The position numbers and the translations under genes are program-made. A stretch of 64,000 bases of DNA from Streptomyces sp. BV286 (GTDB lineage: Bacteria > Actinomycetota > Actinomycetes > Streptomycetales > Streptomycetaceae): assembly GCF_019090165.1 (NCBI RefSeq), contig NZ_JAHRIB010000156.1, positions 62,001-126,000 of the forward strand, read 5' to 3'. Shown here piece by piece: positions 25,759-34,460 of this stretch. The notes below the pieces were generated by a model. That model saw only the letters and a program-made list of their open reading frames with translations. It did not search any database and was not told where the DNA came from. How positions within the stretch are numbered: the first letter of the stretch is position 1; every line of letters begins with the position of its first letter.

Positions 25759-26370
25759 TCACCCCGGGTGCTGTTCGAGGTGCGCGAGGTCCGCCACCGT
25801 GTCGATGTCGAACGGCTGTGCCACGTCCGCGCACTCGACGAGCGTGATCGCGTCCGCGTGCTCCTTCAGATAGGCGCGTGCCCCCCGGTCGCCCGTCGCA
25901 GTCGCGGCGATTCCCGCCCAGTGGTCGGCGCCGAGCAGGACGGGGTGTCCGCGCCTGCCGTCGTAGGAGGCGGAGGCGAGCGACGCGGGGGACCGGTGGG
26001 CGGCCAGGAGCCGGGCCACCGCCTCGGGGCCGATGCCGGGCTGGTCGACCAGTGACACGAGAGCGGCCCCCGCTCCGGTGCCCCGCAGGGACTCCAGCCC
26101 CGCCCGCAGCGAGGAACCCATGCCCTCCTCCCAGTCCGGGTTGTCCACCAGTACGCACCCGGGCAGCTCCGCCCGCTCCCGTACGGTCTCGGCCCGGGCC
26201 CCCACTACGACGTGGATCCGGGCGCAGCCGGCGGCGCGCAGCACTCCGGCCGCGTGCTCCACCAGCGGGCGCCCCCGGTGTTCGAGGAGGGCCTTGGGGC
26301 GTCCGCCGAGGCGCCGGCCGCCGCCCGCGGCGAGGAGCAGTCCGGCGACCCGGTCGTCGTTGTGCGTCAT
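25759..26370 (-). CDS. MobA-like NTP transferase (molybdenum cofactor cytidylyltransferase type)
   Basis: A 203-aa nucleotidyltransferase. The signature LLLAAGGGRRLGGRPKALLEH is near the start, then VLVDNPDWEEGMGSSLRAGL and LVSLVDQPGI. This pattern fits MocA/MobA-like proteins, which attach CMP or GMP to molybdopterin. Xanthine dehydrogenase uses the cytosine dinucleotide form, so placement in the purine regulon makes sense, although no xdh genes are in the window. GGAGGA lies almost against ATG 26370, a short spacing, but no other start fits. Confidence 0.78.
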   Translation of the reverse strand: MTHNDDRVAGLLLAAGGGRRLGGRPKALLEHRGRPLVEHAAGVLRAAGCARIHVVVGARAETVRERAELPGCVLVDNPDWEEGMGSSLRAGLESLRGTGAGAALVSLVDQPGIGPEAVARLLAAHRSPASLASASYDGRRGHPVLLGADHWAGIAATATGDRGARAYLKEHADAITLVECADVAQPFDIDTVADLAHLEQHPG

Positions 26371-26556
26371 TCCTCCTGCATACCTGACCGCGGGGCGAGA
26401 AGAGGATGTCCGGGGTCTGAATTTCGGTCCTCGTGGTGGCGTCCACCGCACCGGGTGGCGTTTACTGGCCCGCGTCCCCGGCGCCCGACCAGCGCCACGG
26501 GACGGTCGGCGGGAGCGAGGGCGTCTCGCGCACGACGGCGTGGGAAGGGGAGAGCT

Positions 26557-26871
26557 GTGTTGCGGAGCTTGGGACAGAGGTCAGTGACCGGCAGCGACGA
26601 GGACCCGAGAGTGGCGGAGTTGCGGACCGCGGTGTCCAGACTGCGCCGTGAACTCGCCGCGCTTCCGGCCGAGTTCCCGGACCGCGGCATCGCCGAGGAC
26701 GAACTGGCGGCGCTCGCCGCGATGGCCGTCAGCGGCATCCCCGAGGCTCCGCGCCTGCGCCGCTCGCTGCTCCTGGTCGCCGGTTCCATCGGCTCGGTCA
26801 GCGCGCTGGCCGCGGGGCTCGCGGGCGTACGCAGCGCGGTCGACCTCTTCGGAGAGCCGCCGCGCCGCTGA
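26557..26871 (+). CDS. small conserved hypothetical protein (DUF5955-like)
   Basis: A 104-aa protein with an N-terminal amphipathic helix (RVAELRTAVSRLRRELAAL), a short loop, and a C-terminal hydrophobic helix (LLLVAGSIGSVSALAAGLAGVR) that may be membrane-associated. GGAAGGGGAG precedes GTG 26557; another GTG at 26584 would give 95 residues. It resembles small Streptomyces proteins annotated as DUF5955. Function unknown. It is convergent with allR. Confidence 0.6.
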   Translation: MLRSLGQRSVTGSDEDPRVAELRTAVSRLRRELAALPAEFPDRGIAEDELAALAAMAVSGIPEAPRLRRSLLLVAGSIGSVSALAAGLAGVRSAVDLFGEPPRR

Positions 26872-26955
26872 GCCCGACCGGGCGACGGCCTTCCCGGGCC
26901 GGTCGACTCCCTTGCCGGGCAGGCCCGTCGGGCGCGGCCCGGCGGGCGGGCCCGC

Positions 26956-27762
26956 TCAGGCCGCGGGGCCCGAACTCGCCAGCGCCGCCGACAGTTCCAC
27001 CGCGACCTGCTGGAGCACGGGCACGATCCGCTCCGTGGCCGCCTCCGTGACGCGGCCGGCCGGTCCGGAGATCGAAATGGCCGCCGCGGTGGGCGAGTCG
27101 GGTACGGGGACGGCGAGGCAGCGGACCCCGATCTCCTGCTCGTTGTCGTCCACCGCGTAGCCGGCGCGCCGCACCTCCTCCAGGGCGTCGAGGAAGCCGT
27201 CCGGTGTCGTGATCGTCTTCTCGGTGGCGGCGGGCATGCCCGTACGGGACAGGAGGGCGCGCACCTCGTCGGCCGGTACGTGGGCGAGGAGGGCCTTGCC
27301 CACGCCGGTGGAGTGCGGCAGCACCCTGCGGCCCACCTCGGTGAACATCCGCATGGAGTGCTTGGACGGCACCTGGGCCACGTACACGATCTCGTCGCCG
27401 TCGAGCAGTGCCATGTTCGCCGTCTCGCCGGTCTCCTCGACCAGACGGGCCAGATAGGGGCGCGCCCACGTGCCGAGCAGCCTGGACGCCGACTCGCCGA
27501 GACGGATCAGGCGCGGGCCGAGCGCGTACCGCCGGTTGGTCTGCTGGCGCACGTAACCGCAGGCCACGAGGGTGCGCATGAGGCGGTGGATGGTGGGCAG
27601 CGGCAGACCGCTGCTCGCGGAGAGCTCGCTCAGCCCGACCTCGCCGCCCGCGTCCGCCATCCTCTCCAGCAGGTCGAAGGCGCGCTCGAGGGACTGGACG
27701 CCACCGCCGCCGGCGGCTGGCTTTGCGGCGACATCGGCAGGGGCGTCGCTGGACGTCGGCAC
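26956..27762 (-). CDS. allR: IclR family repressor of allantoin genes (AllR-type)
   Basis: A 268-aa IclR-family regulator. The winged helix is at about 17-80 (SLERAFDLLERMA, GLSELSASSGLPLPTIHRLMRTLVACGYV). The effector domain follows with MFTEVGRRVLPHSTGVGKALLA and the C-terminal QEIGVRCLAVPVPD. The GTG at 27762 has AAAGGA eight bases upstream. It is divergent from allantoinase. In S. coelicolor the homologue AllR represses allantoin and glyoxylate genes and responds to allantoin-pathway intermediates. The same promoters carry the shared palindrome here. The symbol is assigned from context. Confidence 0.87.
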   Translation of the reverse strand: MPTSSDAPADVAAKPAAGGGGVQSLERAFDLLERMADAGGEVGLSELSASSGLPLPTIHRLMRTLVACGYVRQQTNRRYALGPRLIRLGESASRLLGTWARPYLARLVEETGETANMALLDGDEIVYVAQVPSKHSMRMFTEVGRRVLPHSTGVGKALLAHVPADEVRALLSRTGMPAATEKTITTPDGFLDALEEVRRAGYAVDDNEQEIGVRCLAVPVPDSPTAAAISISGPAGRVTEAATERIVPVLQQVAVELSAALASSGPAA

Positions 27763-27842
27763 GGGCGCGGTCCTTTCAGACGGGCAGGCAGGTGGGAAGC
27801 CTACCCGGCAGTTGGTTGACTGCACGGCTGCGTGTGGCTAAG

Positions 27843-27878
27843 TTCTGCTTTACGGAAGTGTATTTCCGCTTTGTGGAA
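27843..27878. promoter_or_regulatory. tandem AllR-like operators between allR and allB
   Basis: TTCT-N7-GGAA at 27843-27857 and a perfect TTCC-N7-GGAA at 27864-27878 start 21 bp apart, the same arrangement as before hyi and aceB. The site lies 81 bp from the allR start, so autoregulation is likely. Confidence 0.72.
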
Positions 27879-27954
27879 ACGTCTAGGGGTGGTCGCCCGC
27901 GGCGACGGCCGGAAGGCCGACCCTTGACGGCACGGGGTACGGAGTGAAGACTCC

Positions 27955-27986
27955 TTCAACAGAACGTTGAATTCCGTTACGTGGAT
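27955..27986. promoter_or_regulatory. adjoining palindromes close to the allB start
   Basis: TTCAAC-N5-GTTGAA (27955-27971, perfect arms) is followed without a gap by TTCC-N7-GGAT (27972-27986, one mismatch to the AllR-like motif). Both lie within 75 bp of the allB start. Confidence 0.6.
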
Positions 27987-28027
27987 GTGAACAGCGGAAT
28001 GAGACGTCCGGCATGAAAGGGGTCCCG

Positions 28028-29386
28028 GTGTCCGACGACGCACTGGTCGAACTGGTCCTGCGCTCGACGCGCGTCATCACTCCCGAAGGGACGCGCGCCG
28101 CCTCGGTCGCCGTCGCCGCGGGAAAGATCACGGCGGTGCTCCCGCACGACGCCGAGGTGCCCGCCGGGGCCCGGCTGGAGGACTTCGGCGACGACGTCCT
28201 GCTGCCCGGACTCGTCGACACCCACGTGCACGTCAACGACCCGGGCCGCACGGAGTGGGAGGGCTTCTGGACCGCCACGCGCGCCGCGGCGGCCGGTGGC
28301 ATCACGACGCTCGTCGACATGCCCCTCAATTCCCTGCCTCCCACCACCACGGTCGACCACCTCCGCACCAAGAAGGACGTCGCCCGGCCCAAGGCGCACA
28401 TCGACCTCGGGTTCTGGGGCGGCGCCCTGCCCGGCAACGTGAAGGATCTGCGACCGCTGCACGACGCGGGCGTCTTCGGCTTCAAGGCGTTCCTGTCGCC
28501 CTCGGGGGTCGACGAGTTCCCCGAGCTGGACCAGGACCAACTCGCCCAGTCCCTCGCGGAGATCGCCGGATTCGACGGCCTGCTCATCGTGCACGCCGAG
28601 GACCCGCATCACCTGGCCGCCGCGCCCCAGCCGGGCCCGCGGGAGGCCGTCGCGTACGCGGCCTTCCTCGCCTCGCGGCCGCGCGACGCCGAGAACACCG
28701 CCGTCGCGAACCTCATCGCGCAGGCCCGGCGCCTCGACGCGCGCGTCCACGTACTGCACCTGTCGTCCAGCGACGCGCTGCCGCAGATCGCGGCCGCCAA
28801 GCGCGAGGGCGTACGCCTCACGGTGGAGACCTGTCCGCACTATCTGACACTCACCGCCGAGGAAGTCCCGGACGGGGCCAGCGAGTTCAAGTGCTGCCCG
28901 CCCATCCGTGAGGCCGCGAACCAGGACCTCCTGTGGCAGGCGCTGGCCGACGGCACCATCGACTGCGTGGTCACCGACCACTCGCCGTCGACGGCCGACC
29001 TCAAGACCGACGACTTCGCGACCGCGTGGGGCGGCATCTCCGGGCTCCAGCTCAGCCTGTCCGCCGTCTGGACCGAGGCCCGCAAGCGAGGACACGGTCT
29101 GGAGGACGTGGTCCGCTGGATGTCCTCGCGCACGGCCGAACTGGTCGGCCTCGACGACCGCAAGGGCGCCATCGAGGCCGGCCGTGACGCCGACTTCGCG
29201 GTGCTCGCCCCCGACGAGACCTTCACCGTCGATCCGGCGGCCCTCCAGCACCGCAACCGGATCACCGCGTACGCCGGCCGGACCCTGCACGGTGTCGTCC
29301 GGTCCACGTGGCTGCGCGGCGAACGCATCGTGTCCGACGGCGAGTTCACCGAACCGCGCGGGCAACTCCTGTCCCGGCGACCGTAG
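28028..29386 (+). CDS. allB: allantoinase
   Basis: A 452-aa dihydroorotase-like amidohydrolase that opens allantoin to allantoate. Metal-site motifs are DTHVHVNDPGRTEWEGF near 57, the lysine to be carbamylated in FGFKAFLSPSG near 150, HAED near 186, LHLSSSD near 242, and DHSPS near 315. The GTG at 28028 follows AAAGGGG at the right distance; an ATG 15 bp earlier overlaps that ribosome site. It is followed by allantoicase 107 bp downstream. Confidence 0.95.
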   Translation: MSDDALVELVLRSTRVITPEGTRAASVAVAAGKITAVLPHDAEVPAGARLEDFGDDVLLPGLVDTHVHVNDPGRTEWEGFWTATRAAAAGGITTLVDMPLNSLPPTTTVDHLRTKKDVARPKAHIDLGFWGGALPGNVKDLRPLHDAGVFGFKAFLSPSGVDEFPELDQDQLAQSLAEIAGFDGLLIVHAEDPHHLAAAPQPGPREAVAYAAFLASRPRDAENTAVANLIAQARRLDARVHVLHLSSSDALPQIAAAKREGVRLTVETCPHYLTLTAEEVPDGASEFKCCPPIREAANQDLLWQALADGTIDCVVTDHSPSTADLKTDDFATAWGGISGLQLSLSAVWTEARKRGHGLEDVVRWMSSRTAELVGLDDRKGAIEAGRDADFAVLAPDETFTVDPAALQHRNRITAYAGRTLHGVVRSTWLRGERIVSDGEFTEPRGQLLSRRP

Positions 29387-29407
29387 TCCGTACCCGAAGC
29401 CCGACCC

Positions 29408-29462
29408 CGCAGTCCACGAACGCCCCCGCACCCGCAGTCCACGAACGCCCCCGCACCCGCAG
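29408..29462 (+). repeat. 25-bp tandem repeat between allB and the allantoicase gene
   Basis: Two complete copies of a 25-bp unit start at 29408 and 29433, followed by a partial third from 29458. It fills the gap after allB and does not encode a gene. Confidence 0.85.
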
Positions 29463-29493
29463 CGGCCGTCCCCGAAAGGAAGACCTGATCACC

Positions 29494-30624
29494 GTGACGG
29501 AGCAGCATCGACCCGCTTTGGCTCGATTCACCGGCGACGCGAGCCCCTACGGAGGCGGCGACCCGTACGCGGACCACCGCACCGCCGACTTCCCCTTCAC
29601 CCGGTACGCCGACCTCGCCGACCGGCAGCTCGGCGCCGGGGTCGTCGCCGCCAACGACGAGTTCTTCGCCCAGCGCGAGAACCTGCTGCTGCCCGGGCGG
29701 GCGGAGTTCGACCCCGAGCACTTCGGGCACAAGGGCAAGATCATGGACGGCTGGGAGACCCGGCGCCGGCGCGGTACGTCCGACGGCCACCCGTGGCCCA
29801 CCGCCGACGACCACGACTGGGCGCTCGTCCGCCTCGGCGCTCCCGGTGTCGTACGCGGCATCGTCGTCGACACCGCCCACTTCCGCGGCAACTACCCGCA
29901 GGCCGTGTCCGTCGAGGGGACGTCGGTACCCGGATCCCCGTCCCCCGAGGAACTCCTCGCGGACGACGTCAAGTGGACAACTCTCGTACCCCGTACGGAG
30001 GTCGGCGGCCACGCGGCCAACGGCTTCGCCGTCGACGTCGAGCAGCGCATCACCCATCTCCGCGTCAACCAGCATCCCGACGGCGGCATCGCGCGCCTTC
30101 GCGTGTACGGCGAGGTCGTACCGGACCCGCGCTGGCTTGCGGTCCTCGGCACCTTCGACGTGGTCGCCCTGGAGAACGGCGGCCAGGTCGAGGACGCGTC
30201 CGACCGCTTCTACTCGCCCGCCACGAACACCATCCAACCCGGGCGTAGCCGCAAGATGGACGACGGCTGGGAGACCCGGCGGCGCCGCGACCAGGGCAAC
30301 GACTGGATCCGCTACCAGCTGGTCGCGCGGTCCGAGATCCGCGCGATCGAGATCGACACGGCCTATCTGAAGGGCAACTCGGCGGGCTGGGCGTCCGTTT
30401 CCGTGCGCGACGGCGCGGAGGGCGAGTGGACGGAGGTCCTGCCCCGGACCCGTCTCCAGCCCGACACGAACCACCGGTTCGTCCTCACCGCCCCGGCCGT
30501 CGGCACGCACGCCCGCGTGGACATCTTCCCCGACGGCGGCATCTCCCGCCTCAGGCTGTTCGGCGCCCTGACGGAGGACGGCGCGACCCGCCTGACGGCC
30601 CGCCACCAGGAACTCGGCGGCTGA
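29494..30624 (+). CDS. alc: allantoicase
   Basis: A 376-aa enzyme that splits allantoate into ureidoglycolate and urea. It consists of two similar galactose-binding-like domains; the repeated motifs are GKIMDGWETRRRRG near residue 78 and RKMDDGWETRRRRDQGNDW near 252, and the domain ends are HPDGGIARLRVYG and FPDGGISRLRLFG. The GTG at 29494 has a ribosome site (AAGGAAG) 13 bases upstream, slightly far. It is co-directional with allB and probably in one transcript. Confidence 0.94.
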   Translation: MTEQHRPALARFTGDASPYGGGDPYADHRTADFPFTRYADLADRQLGAGVVAANDEFFAQRENLLLPGRAEFDPEHFGHKGKIMDGWETRRRRGTSDGHPWPTADDHDWALVRLGAPGVVRGIVVDTAHFRGNYPQAVSVEGTSVPGSPSPEELLADDVKWTTLVPRTEVGGHAANGFAVDVEQRITHLRVNQHPDGGIARLRVYGEVVPDPRWLAVLGTFDVVALENGGQVEDASDRFYSPATNTIQPGRSRKMDDGWETRRRRDQGNDWIRYQLVARSEIRAIEIDTAYLKGNSAGWASVSVRDGAEGEWTEVLPRTRLQPDTNHRFVLTAPAVGTHARVDIFPDGGISRLRLFGALTEDGATRLTARHQELGG

Positions 30625-30668
30625 GCCCCGGCCCGTCCCGCGGTTGTTCTACGTCCGTCCGGCCGGCG

Positions 30669-31430
30669 TCATGCCGCATGCCCCCCGTCCACCGAGAACT
30701 CCGCTCCCGTGACGTACGCGGCCTCGGCGCCGGCCAGGTAGGCCACGGCGGACGCGACCTCGTCGGCCGTCCCGAACCGTCCCACGGCGGTCAGCGCCAC
30801 CTGCCCCGCCGCGTACGGGCCGTCGGCCGGATTCATGTCCGTGTCGATCGGCCCGGGATGGACGATGTTCGCCGTGATCCCGCGCTCGCCCAGCTCCCTC
30901 GCGAGGGACTTCGTCAAGCCGACGAGCGCCGACTTCCCGGTGGCGTACAGGGTGCCGCCGGGGCCCGGCACGCGCTGCGTCATGCACGTACCGATGGTGA
31001 TGATCCGCCCGCCCGGTCCCATACGGGCCGCAGCCGCCCGGGACGCGAGGAACACCCCTCGTACGTTCACGGCCAGGACCCGGTCGATGTCGGCGAGCGA
31101 GAGGCTCTCGATGGGGCCGAGCAGTCCGACGCCCGCGTTGTTCACCAGCACGTCGAGTCCGCCGAGGCCCTCGGCGGCGCGCTCCACGGCGGCCGACGCC
31201 TCGTCCGCGTCGGCGGAGTCCGCGCGGAGGGCGAGCGCCCGCCGCCCCAGCGCCCGGATCCGCCCGGCGACGTCGTCCGCCGCGTCCTTGTCGCGCACAT
31301 AGGTCAGGGCCACGTCGGCGCCCTCCCGGGCGAGCCGTACGGCCGTCGCCGCGCCGATCCCGCGGCTGCCGCCGGTCACCAGGGCCACTGTTCCGTTCAT
31401 GCCTGCTTGTGTCGTCGTCCGTGTGTTCAT
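30669..31430 (-). CDS. SDR family oxidoreductase
   Basis: A 253-aa classical short-chain dehydrogenase: cofactor motif TGGSRGIG, NNAG, and the catalytic YATGK preceded by a serine-poor IGTCMTQR segment; C-terminal VTGAEFSVDGGHA. Two ATGs (31430 and 31400) are possible, differing by ten residues. No substrate can be deduced. It is divergent from the RibD-like gene. Confidence 0.85.
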   Translation of the reverse strand: MNTRTTTQAGMNGTVALVTGGSRGIGAATAVRLAREGADVALTYVRDKDAADDVAGRIRALGRRALALRADSADADEASAAVERAAEGLGGLDVLVNNAGVGLLGPIESLSLADIDRVLAVNVRGVFLASRAAAARMGPGGRIITIGTCMTQRVPGPGGTLYATGKSALVGLTKSLARELGERGITANIVHPGPIDTDMNPADGPYAAGQVALTAVGRFGTADEVASAVAYLAGAEAAYVTGAEFSVDGGHAA

Positions 31431-31559
31431 GCGTCCATCCCAGCGGCCACGGACCCGGGACGCTGGCGGCGAACGGACACCGAGTTCACCGATGAGTTGC
31501 GGGCGCCCCGGCGGTCTGAGCTGATGACAGGACATCCGGCGCGAAAGAAGGCACCCGTC

Positions 31560-32189
31560 ATGGGCAAGCTCGTTCTCACCTCGTTCGTCACCCTCGACGG
31601 CGTTTACCAGGCCCCCGGAGGCCCCACCGAGGACCCCGGCGGGGGCTTCACCCAGGGCGGCTGGAGCGTCCCCTACGGCGACGACGACTTCGGACGGTTC
31701 GTCACCGAGGTCTTCTCCGGCGTGGGCGCCTTCCTGCTCGGCCGCCGCACCTACGACATCTTCGCCGGGCACTGGCCGAGGATGACCGACCCTGCCGACC
31801 CGGTCGCCACGAAGCTCAACTCCCTGCCGAAGTACGTCGCCTCGTCGAGCCTCACGGACCCCGAGTGGGCCGGCACCACCGTGATCCGCGGCGACCTCGC
31901 CGAGGAGGTCACCGCCATCAAGGCGAGGACCCGGGGTGAGGTGCAGGTCCACGGCAGCGGAGCCCTCGCCCGGTCCCTCCTGGAACTCGACCTCGTCGAC
32001 ACCGTGCACCTGCTGTCGTTCCCCGTCGTCCTCGGCGCCGGACGCCGTCTCTTCGCCGACGGCGGTGTACCGACCGCGTTCAGGCACACCGCGGCGCGGG
32101 TCACGGGCGCGGGCGTGGCCATCCACACGTACGACCTGGCAGGACGCCCCGAGTACGGCACGTACGAACTCCCGGACGCGTCCGCGTGA
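31560..32189 (+). CDS. dihydrofolate reductase-like (RibD C-terminal) family protein
   Basis: A 209-aa protein of the RibD C-terminal/DHFR-like group. The family pattern is KLVLTSFVTLDGVYQAPGGP at the start, LLGRRTYDIFAGHWP, and VQVHGSGALARSLLELDLVDTVHLLSFPVVLGAGRRLF. Such proteins are putative NADPH reductases; a specific substrate is unknown. The ATG at 31560 has AAAGAAGG upstream. It is divergent from the SDR gene. Confidence 0.85.
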   Translation: MGKLVLTSFVTLDGVYQAPGGPTEDPGGGFTQGGWSVPYGDDDFGRFVTEVFSGVGAFLLGRRTYDIFAGHWPRMTDPADPVATKLNSLPKYVASSSLTDPEWAGTTVIRGDLAEEVTAIKARTRGEVQVHGSGALARSLLELDLVDTVHLLSFPVVLGAGRRLFADGGVPTAFRHTAARVTGAGVAIHTYDLAGRPEYGTYELPDASA

Positions 32190-32231
32190 CCCGCGCGGCC
32201 GTGCCGGGCGGGACGGGCGCGGCGGAGTCGG

Positions 32232-33464
32232 TCAGAGGCGGATGACGACCAGGGCGGTGTCGTCGGTGTTGCCGGTGGGGGACAGGAGGTCGGTGAGCAG
32301 GGCGTCGGCCAGGGTCTCGGGGCCGGACCGCCGGTGCCGGGTCAGGGCGGCGGCGAGGCGGTCCAGCCCGGCGTCGATGTCCTCGTCACGGCGTTCGATG
32401 AGACCGTCGGTGTAGAGGACCAGGGTGGCGCCCTCGGTGAAGGGAACGCGGGCCTGGGGGCGCCGGTGGTGCTCGGGGCGGGCCGCGAGCGGGGGATCGG
32501 TGGCCTGGTCGAGGAAGGTGACGGTGCCGTCGGGGTGCAGCAGGGCGGGCGGGAGGTGGCCGGCGCAGCTGTAGGTGACGGTGTGGCTGTCCCAGTCGAT
32601 GAAGGTGGTCACGACCGTGGTGGACTCGGCGCCCTCGACGAAGCGGGCGTACAGGCCGAGGGCCTCCAGCGCCCGGGCCGGGCCGCCGGCGACCCGGCAG
32701 GCGGCGCTGAGCGCGCTGCGCAGCTGTCCCATGGCGCAGGCTGCCGCCAGGCCGTGGCCGACGACGTCACCGACCGCGACCGCGAGGTTGTCGCCGGGCA
32801 GGTCGACCAGGTCGTACCAGTCGCCGCACACGTTCAGGGCGTCGATGGCCGGCTGGTAGCGCACGGCCGCCTCGTGCGGCCCGATCGGGACGGGTGCGGG
32901 CAGCATCGCCGACTGCAGGGCCAGAGCGACCTCGCGCTCCCGGGCGTGTGCCTGACGCAGCCGTTCGTTGACGTCCTGCAGTTCCCGGGCGCGGGTGTAC
33001 AGCTCGGCCTCCAGGACGCGGGCGTCGCGGCTGTCGTGTCCGGGGCCGCCGCGGGCGCGGATGAGTTCGGTGACCTCCTCGACCCTGTGTACGACGAGCA
33101 CCACCTTGCCGTCGGCGCCGAGGACGGGTGCGTTGACCGGGCTCCAGTAGTGCTCTCCCCAGTGGCCCGGGCGGGCGGGGTCCTCGATGTCGTAGCGGAG
33201 CAGCGCCATCGTGTCGCGCTCGCCCGTGGAGACGACCCGCAGCATCGACTCGCGGGTCTCCCGCATGCCCGCTGCGGCCGGATCGTTCGGGTTCTCGGGG
33301 AAGACGTCGAAAATGTAGCGCCCGAGCAGTTGTTCGCGGGTGCGGCCTGCCAGCCGCAGGAAGTCCTCGTTGGCGTCGATGTACACCAGCTCGGGGGTGA
33401 GCAGTGCCACCATGCCGGGCAGGGCCCGGAAGACCGCCGCGTAGTCGATCTGCGGTTTCCTCAT
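32232..33464 (-). CDS. PAS domain PP2C (SpoIIE/RsbU-like) protein phosphatase
   Basis: A 410-aa serine/threonine phosphatase. Residues 8-125 form a PAS domain (DYAAVFRALPGMVALLTPELVYIDANEDFLRL). A coiled-coil linker runs about 145-190 (ARELQDVNERLRQAHARERE). The PP2C domain occupies 195-405 with GDWYDLVDLPGDNLAVAVGDVVGHGL and a terminal NTDDTALVVIRL that hold metal-binding aspartates. It likely regulates an anti-sigma or anti-anti-sigma factor through the signal sensed by PAS. The ATG at 33464 is used. Confidence 0.9.
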   Translation of the reverse strand: MRKPQIDYAAVFRALPGMVALLTPELVYIDANEDFLRLAGRTREQLLGRYIFDVFPENPNDPAAAGMRETRESMLRVVSTGERDTMALLRYDIEDPARPGHWGEHYWSPVNAPVLGADGKVVLVVHRVEEVTELIRARGGPGHDSRDARVLEAELYTRARELQDVNERLRQAHAREREVALALQSAMLPAPVPIGPHEAAVRYQPAIDALNVCGDWYDLVDLPGDNLAVAVGDVVGHGLAAACAMGQLRSALSAACRVAGGPARALEALGLYARFVEGAESTTVVTTFIDWDSHTVTYSCAGHLPPALLHPDGTVTFLDQATDPPLAARPEHHRRPQARVPFTEGATLVLYTDGLIERRDEDIDAGLDRLAAALTRHRRSGPETLADALLTDLLSPTGNTDDTALVVIRL

Positions 33465-33830
33465 GTGCTGTCCGCCTCGACACGGGTCGTCATTGCGTGA
33501 TTTTCCACGATAGACGTAACGCGGCACGGGCGGAGCACTGATCGCCCCGAAGCCGGGCCGTCGGCCCAGGTCGGCATCGGGTACCTGTCCGGCCCGAGCC
33601 GGGGAGCGGCGAAGGGCTCGGCGTCGGGACGGGCGACAGGAACGACCGCTCCGGCGCCTTCCGCGAGGCAGCGGGACGGGCTGCGGCGCTTGAACGGGCC
33701 TCGCCCCGCGACAGGTGTGGGGGGTCGCGGGGCGAGGTCTTCGCGCATGCTGTGCGCCTCCCGGCGGAGACCGGCGGCCCGGCTGAACGCCTACCGGGCC
33801 GCCGGCGGTTCCGACGGACACAGCGGTGGT
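33465..33830. other. gene-free stretch with a terminator hairpin
   Basis: No gene seen. It holds the promoter of the phosphatase and the hairpin at 33699-33737 that probably ends RNase transcription. Confidence 0.6.
33699..33737 (-). terminator. hairpin downstream of the RNase Sa-like gene
   Basis: Perfect 14-bp arms (33699-33712 and 33724-33737) with an 11-nt loop, 94 bp beyond the RNase stop on its strand. Confidence 0.7.
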
Positions 33831-34226
33831 TCAGCAGCCGTAGTTGACCAGCCGGAACGAGGCGTAGTGGTCAGCCGTGTAGTAGTCCTCCTGGTGCTCC
33901 TCGCCGGTGACGATGCGGCGGGCGCCGCGCGTCGAGGAGCCGGGGGTCTTGACCGTGTACTCGTGGTAATACCCGGTGGACTGGCCGGGAAGGATGCCTT
34001 CCCGGTTCTGGAAGACGCTGCCGTCCTGCGAGTAGGGGTAGGGGCCGCCCTGCTCGATCAGGTCGAGCGTGTCGTGCGCCTGGGACGGCAGGCTGCCGTA
34101 ACAGACGCTGCCGACCGCCGCGGCGGACGTCTCCGCGGCGTTGGCGGTGACGGTGCCGCCGATGAGGAGGGCGGACAGGACAGCGCCCGCGGCGCCGATG
34201 CGAGTGATCCGTGGGGGGAATCTCAT
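33831..34226 (-). CDS. secreted guanyl-specific ribonuclease, RNase Sa family
   Basis: A 131-aa exported ribonuclease. The signal peptide ends near ANAAE (residue 31). The mature part aligns to RNase Sa with a constant offset of 35: catalytic E89, R100, R104 and H120 correspond to E54, R65, R69 and H85, and C42-C131 matches the single disulfide C7-C96. Motifs PYSQDG and FQNREGILP are conserved. No barstar-like inhibitor lies beside it. In Streptomyces the inhibitor can be elsewhere, and export through the signal peptide also protects the cell. Confidence 0.95.
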   Translation of the reverse strand: MRFPPRITRIGAAGAVLSALLIGGTVTANAAETSAAAVGSVCYGSLPSQAHDTLDLIEQGGPYPYSQDGSVFQNREGILPGQSTGYYHEYTVKTPGSSTRGARRIVTGEEHQEDYYTADHYASFRLVNYGC

Positions 34227-34392
34227 GCCTTCATGATGACGCGCGTAGATGGTGGCATGTCAATGACAAGTCTGTGGAGTTTCCCGACAAGTCCCATGAG
34301 TTTTCCGGGAGTTAACCTCGGGAGCGGCGTCCCATGGAAGGCCTTGAGGCGGTGCCGGTGATGCCTGTCCAGACACCGCTGTCCGCACACCG

Positions 34393-34460
34393 CCCGTCCG
34401 GCCGTCTCCCGTCCGGCCGCCGCCCGTCCGTACTTCGCCTGTCCGGACTCCGTCTATCCG
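34393..34460 (+). repeat. degenerate 15-bp tandem repeat
   Basis: About four and a half units of CCCGTCCGGCCGYCG-like sequence start at 34393, 34408, 34423, 34438 and 34453, becoming more diverged to the right. The last unit crosses the stop codon of the small membrane protein. Confidence 0.7.

Noticed and set aside
29408..29462. Repeats considered as a CRISPR array
   Set aside because: Units are directly adjacent with no spacers, only two full copies, and no cas genes.
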